Shown here piece by piece: positions 13,099-17,124 of a stretch of DNA of 17,124 bases. The notes beneath the pieces were generated by a model that did no database searches, was not told where the DNA came from, and saw only the letters and a program-made list of their open reading frames with translations. Numbering within the stretch: the stretch's first letter is position 1; the number at the start of each line of letters is the position of its first letter. The position numbers were made by a program, and so were the translations under genes. Origin of the DNA: CAYPKW01 sp964411425 (GTDB lineage Bacteria; Pseudomonadota; Alphaproteobacteria; Dongiales; Dongiaceae); assembly GCA_964411425.1 (NCBI GenBank), contig CAYPKW010000054.1:1-17124 (forward strand), written 5' to 3'.

Positions 13099-15101
13099 GC
13101 GACAGCGTTGCCCGGCCAGCGGCGCCGGGCGCGCCGCTGCAGGCGGCGCTGGCGCTGCACAAGGCGGGCCGGCTGGAGGCGGCGGAGGCGGGCTATCGCG
13201 CGCTGCTGGCGCGGGACCCCGACGACCTCGACGCGCTGCACCTGTTGGGCAAGCTCTTGGTCCAGTCGGGCCGCTCGCGGGAGGCGATCGAGGCGGTGCA
13301 GCGGGCGGTGGCGCAGCGGAGCAACGCGCCGGCGCTACACAACACGCTGGGGCTGGCCTATCAGGCGGCGGAGAACGAAGCGGCGGCCGAGAGCGCGTTT
13401 CGCCAGGCGCTCGCCCTGCGCCCGGGGTATGCCGAGGCGCACGTCAACCTGGGCAACCTGCTGCGCCGCCGGGGCGACAAGTTGGGCGCGCTGGAGCACT
13501 ACCGGCGCGCGGTGGCGGGCAATCCGATGTACGCGGAAGCCGCCGGCTACCTGGGCGTCCTGCTCGCCGATCTGGGCCGGCCGGGAGAGGCGCTGGCGCC
13601 TCTGGAACGCGCCGTGGCGGCGCGGCCCGGCAATGCGGAGCTGCTGGTTAATCTGGGCGCGGTGCTGGCCGAGTTAGGGCGTCCGGAGGCCGAGCAGCGC
13701 TACCGCCAGGCGCTGGCGTTGGCGCCAGACCACGCGCTGGCGCTGAGCAACCTCGGGCGCCTGCTGCTGGCGAAGGGGCGATACGCCGAAGCCGTCGCTT
13801 GCGTGGAGAAGGCGGTCGCGGCGGCGCCGGACAACGCCCGCTACCGCTTCCAGTTGGCGAAGACCCTCGAGAGGGCGAAGCGCCCGCGCGAGGCTATGGC
13901 CAGATTCGAGGAATTCCTCGCCACGGACCCGCAAGACGTGGATGCCTGGATCGGCCTCGCCCGCGCGTGTAAGGCCCTCGGCCGACCGGACGAGGCGCAG
14001 GCGCATTACCAGCATGCGCTCGAACTCGACCCGCACGACGATGCCGTCCTGCAAGCCATCGCCGCCGGCAACCTCGCCGTGCCGCCCGGGGCGGAGATCG
14101 TCCGGCTGGAGCAGGCGACACAGGACCCGGACATGCCGGCCGAGCGCCGGCGGCTGCGGCATGCGGCCCTCGCCGCCTGGTACGAAGGATCGGCGGAGTA
14201 CGAGCGGGCCTTCGAGCACATGGCGGCCTTCAACCGATTGCGGGCCGAAACACTGAATGCCACTGGCGGGGCCTACGACGGCGCGGTGGAGGCGGCAGCA
14301 GTGAATCGCACCATCGCCGCCTTCGGGCGCGAGCACTTCCGGCGCGTGGCCGGCTGGGGCGATGGCTCCGAGCTGCCTGACTTCATCGTCGGCATGCCGC
14401 ACGCGGGCGGCAGGCTAGTGGCGCGGATCCTGGCCGGCCACGCCCAGGTGCGCGCGGCGGGGGAGCTGCGCAAGATCTCCGCCATCGCGCGGAACCTGCC
14501 GCGCGAGATGGCGGCGGCCGGGCTGGGAGCGGCCGGCGAATACCCCTTGTGCGCGGCGGCCCTCACGGCGCAGATTACGCGCGACATGGCCGGGCGCCAC
14601 CTGGAGTTCCTGCGCGACATTGCGCCAGTGGCGGCTCGCGCGGTGGACAGCAGGCCGGACAACTATCGGCATCTCGGTCTCATCGCGACGCTGTTCCCCG
14701 AGGCGAGGATAATTCATTGCCGGCGCGATCCCCTCGACGCCTGTCTCGCCTGCTACTCGCACGAGTTCGAGGGCGACCGTTCCTGGGCCTGCGACCTCGC
14801 GGCGCTCGGGCAACATTACCGCCAGTACGACCGCTTGATGGGGCATTGGCGTGAGACCCTGCCGCGCCCGCCGCTCGAGGTCGTCTACGAAGACATGGTA
14901 GCCGAACCCGAGAAGGCGGCGCGCGCCATCGTCGCCTTCTGCGGCCTCGAATGGGAGGTCGCCTGCCTGCGGGCGCTGCAGCCCGAAGACCCCGCGGGGG
15001 CGGCCGGCGAACGGCCGAACCTGGTGGAATCGGTCGGTCGTTGGCGCCGCTACGAGCGCCATCTGGGCCCGCTCATCGCGGCGCTCGGCGACTGCCGGTA
15101 G
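13095..15101 (+). CDS. TPR-repeat sulfotransferase family protein (copy 2)
   Basis: The 668-residue protein starts at an ATG overlapping the preceding stop. Its layout parallels the upstream paralog: about nine TPR units over residues ~13-320, then a sulfotransferase-like domain at ~425-660. The 3'-phosphate region RIIHCRRDPLDACLACY (538-554) and QHYRQYDRLMGHW are preserved. The 5'-phosphosulfate loop, normally GMPRSGTTL, reads GMPHAGGRL (433-441), losing the conserved Arg and the Ser/Thr residues, and the DKMP.N segment reads DSRPDN. PAPS binding or catalysis may therefore be lost or altered. The first 332 bp of shared TPR code are identical to copy 1. It ends GDCR at 15101, converging on the flavin-reductase gene with a 9-bp gap and no visible terminator. 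Confidence 0.87.
   Translation: MSDSVARPAAPGAPLQAALALHKAGRLEAAEAGYRALLARDPDDLDALHLLGKLLVQSGRSREAIEAVQRAVAQRSNAPALHNTLGLAYQAAENEAAAESAFRQALALRPGYAEAHVNLGNLLRRRGDKLGALEHYRRAVAGNPMYAEAAGYLGVLLADLGRPGEALAPLERAVAARPGNAELLVNLGAVLAELGRPEAEQRYRQALALAPDHALALSNLGRLLLAKGRYAEAVACVEKAVAAAPDNARYRFQLAKTLERAKRPREAMARFEEFLATDPQDVDAWIGLARACKALGRPDEAQAHYQHALELDPHDDAVLQAIAAGNLAVPPGAEIVRLEQATQDPDMPAERRRLRHAALAAWYEGSAEYERAFEHMAAFNRLRAETLNATGGAYDGAVEAAAVNRTIAAFGREHFRRVAGWGDGSELPDFIVGMPHAGGRLVARILAGHAQVRAAGELRKISAIARNLPREMAAAGLGAAGEYPLCAAALTAQITRDMAGRHLEFLRDIAPVAARAVDSRPDNYRHLGLIATLFPEARIIHCRRDPLDACLACYSHEFEGDRSWACDLAALGQHYRQYDRLMGHWRETLPRPPLEVVYEDMVAEPEKAARAIVAFCGLEWEVACLRALQPEDPAGAAGERPNLVESVGRWRRYERHLGPLIAALGDCR
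13135..13466 (+). repeat. 332-bp perfect direct repeat, copy 2 (5' TPR-coding block)
   Basis: Identical to 10716-11047, as described for copy 1. Synonymous positions are also unchanged, which argues for very recent duplication or gene conversion rather than protein-level selection. Confidence 0.95.
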
Positions 15102-15110
15102 CCGCTTCGC

Positions 15111-15725
15111 TCAATCCGGAAAGCGCATCGAGAAGGCGCGCTCGACCACCGTGTACTGGGAATAGCCGAGGCGGGCGATCGGCCGCAGCCGTGTCACGTC
15201 CACGCGCCCGTCGCGAATGAGATCGTCGCGGATGTGCACGCCGATGACTTGGCCCAGCACGATGGCGTTCGGCTCCGCCGGGTCGCGCGTCGGCAGCTCG
15301 ACCGTCTTCAAGTAGCGGCATTCGAGATGCACCGGCGATTCCTTGACCCGCGGCGGGCGGACGAGGCGCGAGGGCGCCGGGGTGAGGCCGACCAGCGCCA
15401 ACTCGTCCGCCTCGGCCGGCAGGCTCGCCGAGGTGGCGTTCATCTTCAGGCGCAGCTCCCAGGTCGCGACGTTGACGACGAACTCGCCGGTCGCCTCCGC
15501 GTTGGCGCGGCTGTCCTTGAACGGGCGGTCACGCTTGCGCCCGCCGGGCGCGAAGCACACCACCGGCGGGTCCTCCGCCACCGCGTTGAAGAAGCTGTAC
15601 GGCGCCAGGTTGACGACGCCGTCGAGGCCGATCGTCGAAATCCAGCCGATCGGGCGCGGCACGACGAGGCTCTTGAACGGGTCGCGCGGCAGGCCGTGGT
15701 CGTTCAGGACGGCGTCGTAGAACAT
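15111..15725 (-). CDS. Flavin reductase-like, FMN-binding split-barrel protein
   Basis: The 204-residue product starts MFYDAVLNDHGLPRDPFKSL, the conserved beginning of this flavin reductase-like group. VVPRPIGWISTIGLDGVVNLAPYSFF (residues 21-46) is the FMN-binding core. FAPGGRKRDRPFKDS (~58-72) and TGEFVVNVATWEL (~79-91) follow, then a C-terminal half with ESPVHLECRY, IVLGQVIGVHI and RLGYSQYTVV. Members bind FMN and many reduce it with NAD(P)H, though some act as pyridoxamine-oxidase-like or unknown-function proteins; partner and reaction are open here. The natural N-terminus seems intact, yet the ATG has no Shine-Dalgarno: a CTAGTGG-ended palindromic element begins 2 nt upstream and occupies the whole leader. 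It is convergent with the TPR-sulfotransferase gene. Confidence 0.87.
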   Translation of the reverse strand: MFYDAVLNDHGLPRDPFKSLVVPRPIGWISTIGLDGVVNLAPYSFFNAVAEDPPVVCFAPGGRKRDRPFKDSRANAEATGEFVVNVATWELRLKMNATSASLPAEADELALVGLTPAPSRLVRPPRVKESPVHLECRYLKTVELPTRDPAEPNAIVLGQVIGVHIRDDLIRDGRVDVTRLRPIARLGYSQYTVVERAFSMRFPD

Positions 15726-15726
15726 G

Positions 15727-15915
15727 CTAGTGGTGCGACTCTGACAGATGATACCCCATGTGACGTTTTTCGATTGTCACCCCGGCCAAGCGGCACAGCC
15801 GCGCGAGCCGGGGTCCATGACGCCACAGGCGAGATGGACCCCGGATCTCGCTTCGCTCGTCCGGGGTGACGATGGAAAATGGCTCGGGATTCATCTGTTA
15901 GCGTCGATCCACTAG
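15727..15915. repeat. 189-bp MITE-like element with ~30-bp imperfect terminal inverted repeats (CTAGTGG ends)
   Basis: The left end (15727-15756) and the reverse complement of the right end (15886-15915) both begin CTAGTGG and share ACAGATGA; by eye about 24 of 30 positions match. The left end also resembles the element at 16943-17010 (CTAGTGGT.CGA..CTGACAG, then TACCC). The interior contains a separate palindrome (15776-15870). The right terminal CTAG supplies the gshB stop codon (TAG at 15912-15914 on the minus strand), and the left terminus is 1 nt from the flavin-reductase start codon. No protein is encoded inside. Confidence 0.72.
15776..15870. repeat. 95-bp nested palindromic repeat (GTCACCCCGG...CCGGGGTGAC)
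   Basis: The outer 10-bp arms (15776-15785 and 15861-15870) are perfect inverted repeats, and inner 11-bp arms CCGGGGTCCAT (15808-15818) and ATGGACCCCGG (15834-15844) are also perfect. This GTCACCCCGG/GGGGTCCA style is typical of dispersed intergenic palindromes in alphaproteobacterial genomes. It lies in the interior of the CTAGTGG-ended element, apparently inserted there, and could act as a transcriptional barrier after gshB. Confidence 0.7.
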
Positions 15916-16877
15916 GCGGGCCGCGACTGGTGGCGCCGGCCGTGCCGCTCCTCGATGGCGTCCCACAGGCGCCGCTCCAAGAGGACGCCGTCGAAGCGGT
16001 TGATCTCCTGCAGGCCGGTGGGCGAGGTGACGTTGATCTCGGTGAGATAGTCGCCGATCACATCGATGCCGACGAAAACGAGACCGTGCTCGCGCAGCGT
16101 CGGGCCGATCGCCTCGCAGATCTCGCGGTCGCGGGTGTTGAGCACGGCCTTCTCGGCCCGCGCGCCGACGTGCAGGTTGGCGCGCGCCTCGCCCTGTGGC
16201 GGCACGCGGTTGATGGCGCCGACGGCTTGGCCCTCGATCAGGATGATGCGCTTGTCGCCGCGGCGCACCTCCGGCAGGTAGCGCTGCACGATCACCGGCT
16301 CGCGGCTGAACCGGGTGAACAGCTCGATCAGCGCGTTCAGGTTCTCGTCGCCGGGGCCGACGTGGAACACCGCGGCGCCCCCGTTGCCGTACAGCGGCTT
16401 CAGGATGATGTCGCCCTGGGCCTCCCGGAACGCCACGATCTCGTTGCGCTCGGAGGTGATGAGGGTGGGCGGCAGCAGGCCCTCGAAGTGGGTGACGAAC
16501 AGCTTCTCCGGCGCGTTGCGCACGCGCACCGGATCGTTCACCACCAGCGTGTCGGGGTGGACGTGCTCCAAGAGATGCGTGGCCGTGATGTAGGCCATGT
16601 CGAAAGGCGGGTCCTGGCGCATCAGCACGACGTCGAGCGTGGCGAGGTCGATGGTCTCGGCCGGCCCGAGGGTGGCGTGGTTGCCGCGCTCGCGGCGCAC
16701 CGTCATCGGGCGCGCCTGGGCATAGACGCGGCCCTCGCGGAAGAACAAGCGGTTCGGCAGATAGTGGAACAGCGCGTGGCCGCGCCGCTGCGCCTCCAGC
16801 GCCAGCAGGAAGGTGCTGTCGGCGTCGATGTCGACGTTCTCGATCGGGTCCATCTGGATGGCGACGGCGAGGCTCAT
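15912..16877 (-). CDS. gshB: Glutathione synthetase (ATP-grasp)
   Basis: The 321-residue product from the ATG at 16877 begins MSLAVAIQMDPIENVDIDAD, the standard bacterial GshB N-terminus; an in-frame extension to 17009 is rejected because it runs through a repeat. VLMRQDPPFDMAYI (85-98) and LVVNDPVRVRNAPEKLF (111-127) are signature motifs. KPLYGNGGAAVF (160-171) is the ATP-grasp glycine-rich loop and EINVTSPTGLQEI (280-292) carries the metal-binding Glu/Asn. It catalyses ATP-dependent joining of gamma-glutamylcysteine and glycine in the cytoplasm, the last step of glutathione synthesis. The size matches the family. Its TAG stop lies inside the CTAG terminus of the palindromic element at 15727-15915, so the last few residues (RRHQSRPA) may have been set by that insertion. 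In many alphaproteobacteria comM follows gshB, as would be the case here without the intervening DNA. Confidence 0.95.
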   Translation of the reverse strand: MSLAVAIQMDPIENVDIDADSTFLLALEAQRRGHALFHYLPNRLFFREGRVYAQARPMTVRRERGNHATLGPAETIDLATLDVVLMRQDPPFDMAYITATHLLEHVHPDTLVVNDPVRVRNAPEKLFVTHFEGLLPPTLITSERNEIVAFREAQGDIILKPLYGNGGAAVFHVGPGDENLNALIELFTRFSREPVIVQRYLPEVRRGDKRIILIEGQAVGAINRVPPQGEARANLHVGARAEKAVLNTRDREICEAIGPTLREHGLVFVGIDVIGDYLTEINVTSPTGLQEINRFDGVLLERRLWDAIEERHGRRHQSRPA

Positions 16878-16910
16878 GACGGCGACCTGTCGAGTGAGCG
16901 CGGCCGGCGC

Positions 16911-16939
16911 ACTATAGACCGGGCGAGGGCCGTCGCGAA
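16911..16939 (-). promoter_or_regulatory. Candidate gshB promoter
   Basis: On the minus strand TATAGT (16911-16916) lies about 34 nt before the gshB ATG, with TTCGCG (16934-16939) 17 bp upstream as a poor -35. The palindromic element at 16943-17010 starts immediately upstream. Only the -10 is convincing. Confidence 0.25.
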
Positions 16940-16942
16940 TTC

Positions 16943-17010
16943 CTAGTGGTCCGATCCTGACAGAAAGTACCCTCATGGGGTATTTTCTGTCAGGTGAATC
17001 GGCCCACAAG
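16943..17010. repeat. 68-bp palindromic CTAGTGG-family element
   Basis: Arms CTGACAGAAAGTACCC (16957-16972) and GGGTATTTTCTGTCAG (16978-16993) pair with one mismatch around a 5-nt loop. The outer parts also pair: ctagtggtccgat against the reverse complement of the sequence ending at 17010, with a small bulge. The left half matches the left end of the element at 15727-15915, so they belong to one family; the right CTAG is degenerate (CAAG). Confidence 0.75.
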
Positions 17011-17020
17011 CATATGAGTG

Positions 17021-17087
17021 CTAGTGGTATTCAGCTTCCGATAAATGGTTCCCCCTTGGGAACCATTTATCGGAACCATACCACTAG
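17021..17087. repeat. 67-bp palindromic element with perfect CTAGTGGTAT ends
   Basis: The outer arms CTAGTGGTAT (17021-17030) and ATACCACTAG (17078-17087) are perfect. The inner arms 17036-17053 and 17058-17075 form an 18-bp perfect stem with a CCTT loop. It shares terminal bases, but not its core, with the elements at 15727 and 16943, and lies 10 bp from the latter. Confidence 0.8.
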
Positions 17088-17124
17088 TTGAGCCGGGCGC
17101 GCAGTTCCTGCAGCAGGCCCGCGG
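17084..17124 (-). CDS. Possible C-terminus of an unidentified leftward gene (partial)
   Basis: Reading leftward from the window edge, one frame gives AGLLQELRARLN and then a TAG stop at 17084-17086, located in the CTAG end of the adjacent palindromic element. The leucine/arginine-rich helical tail looks like coding sequence but is too short to identify. Both other minus frames are also possible, so this is tentative. Confidence 0.25.
   Translation of the reverse strand, partial: AGLLQELRARLN

Noticed and set aside
10716..13466. Direct repeats considered as CRISPR or as ends of an IS element
   Set aside because: There are just two long copies lying inside coding frames, with no spacers, no transposase and no inverted ends. 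No CRISPR array or tRNA was seen elsewhere in the window.
15879..16946. A 355-codon plus-strand open frame
   Set aside because: It is a mirror of gshB on the other strand, with low-complexity Val/Asp/Arg composition and no recognisable domain.
15912..17009. Extended gshB start at 17009
   Set aside because: The extension runs through the palindromic element and lacks conservation, whereas MSLAVAIQMDPIE at 16877 is the family N-terminus.

Overview
The window is GC-rich, gene-dense DNA with short intergenic gaps, several 4-bp ATGA gene overlaps and alphaproteobacterial-style short palindromic repeats. It most resembles a chromosomal segment of an environmental alphaproteobacterium (Rhodospirillales/Rhizobiales-like). 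This assignment is inferred from gene content and composition; no rRNA or tRNA is present to settle it.

Layout. (1) Left edge: the N-terminal part of a leftward YifB/ComM AAA+ ATPase gene. (2) 784-2841, rightward: a small ABM-like protein, a DUF1989 protein resembling the UAAP2/CgdB type, and an endonuclease/exonuclease/phosphatase-fold hydrolase. (3) 2860-9585, leftward: a polyamine block. In transcription order it encodes an ABC ATPase, two permeases and a periplasmic binding protein (PotG/H/I/F-like), then a strong hairpin terminator, then a nitrilase-family amidohydrolase, an acetylpolyamine amidohydrolase (HDAC fold), and a second DUF1989 protein. The block ends in a duplicated remnant of the deacetylase 3' end. 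(4) 9807-15101, rightward: an EamA/DMT exporter, a TPR-sulfotransferase, a truncated glycosyltransferase C-terminus, and a second TPR-sulfotransferase. The exporter overlaps the first TPR gene by 4 bp and the fragment overlaps the second by 4 bp. The two TPR-sulfotransferase genes share a 332-bp block that is identical base for base. (5) 15111-17124, leftward: a flavin-reductase-like protein, glutathione synthetase gshB, and the last codons of a possible further gene, separated by several palindromic elements with CTAGTGG ends.

How the parts work together. Region 3 reads as uptake and breakdown of (acetyl)polyamines: the transporter imports, the APAH-type enzyme deacetylates and the C-N hydrolase cleaves an amide or carbamoyl group. 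The DUF1989 proteins may handle a guanidine/urea-type product. Region 4 looks like a surface or secreted small-molecule/glycan modification cassette that is being remodelled by recombination between shared TPR-coding 5' ends. gshB followed by comM is, from memory, a common alphaproteobacterial order, so the roughly 15 kb between them here may be accessory DNA.

The most interesting observations are the identical TPR block with an orphan glycosyltransferase tail between the copies, and the CTAGTGG-ended elements. One of those elements supplies the stop codon of gshB and at its other end lies 1 nt from the start codon of the flavin reductase gene. No stretch over 300 bp lacks a gene. The longest non-coding gaps are 9586-9806 (potG/eamA divergent gap), 15726-15911 (almost entirely repeat) and 16878-17083 (gshB leader plus two repeats).
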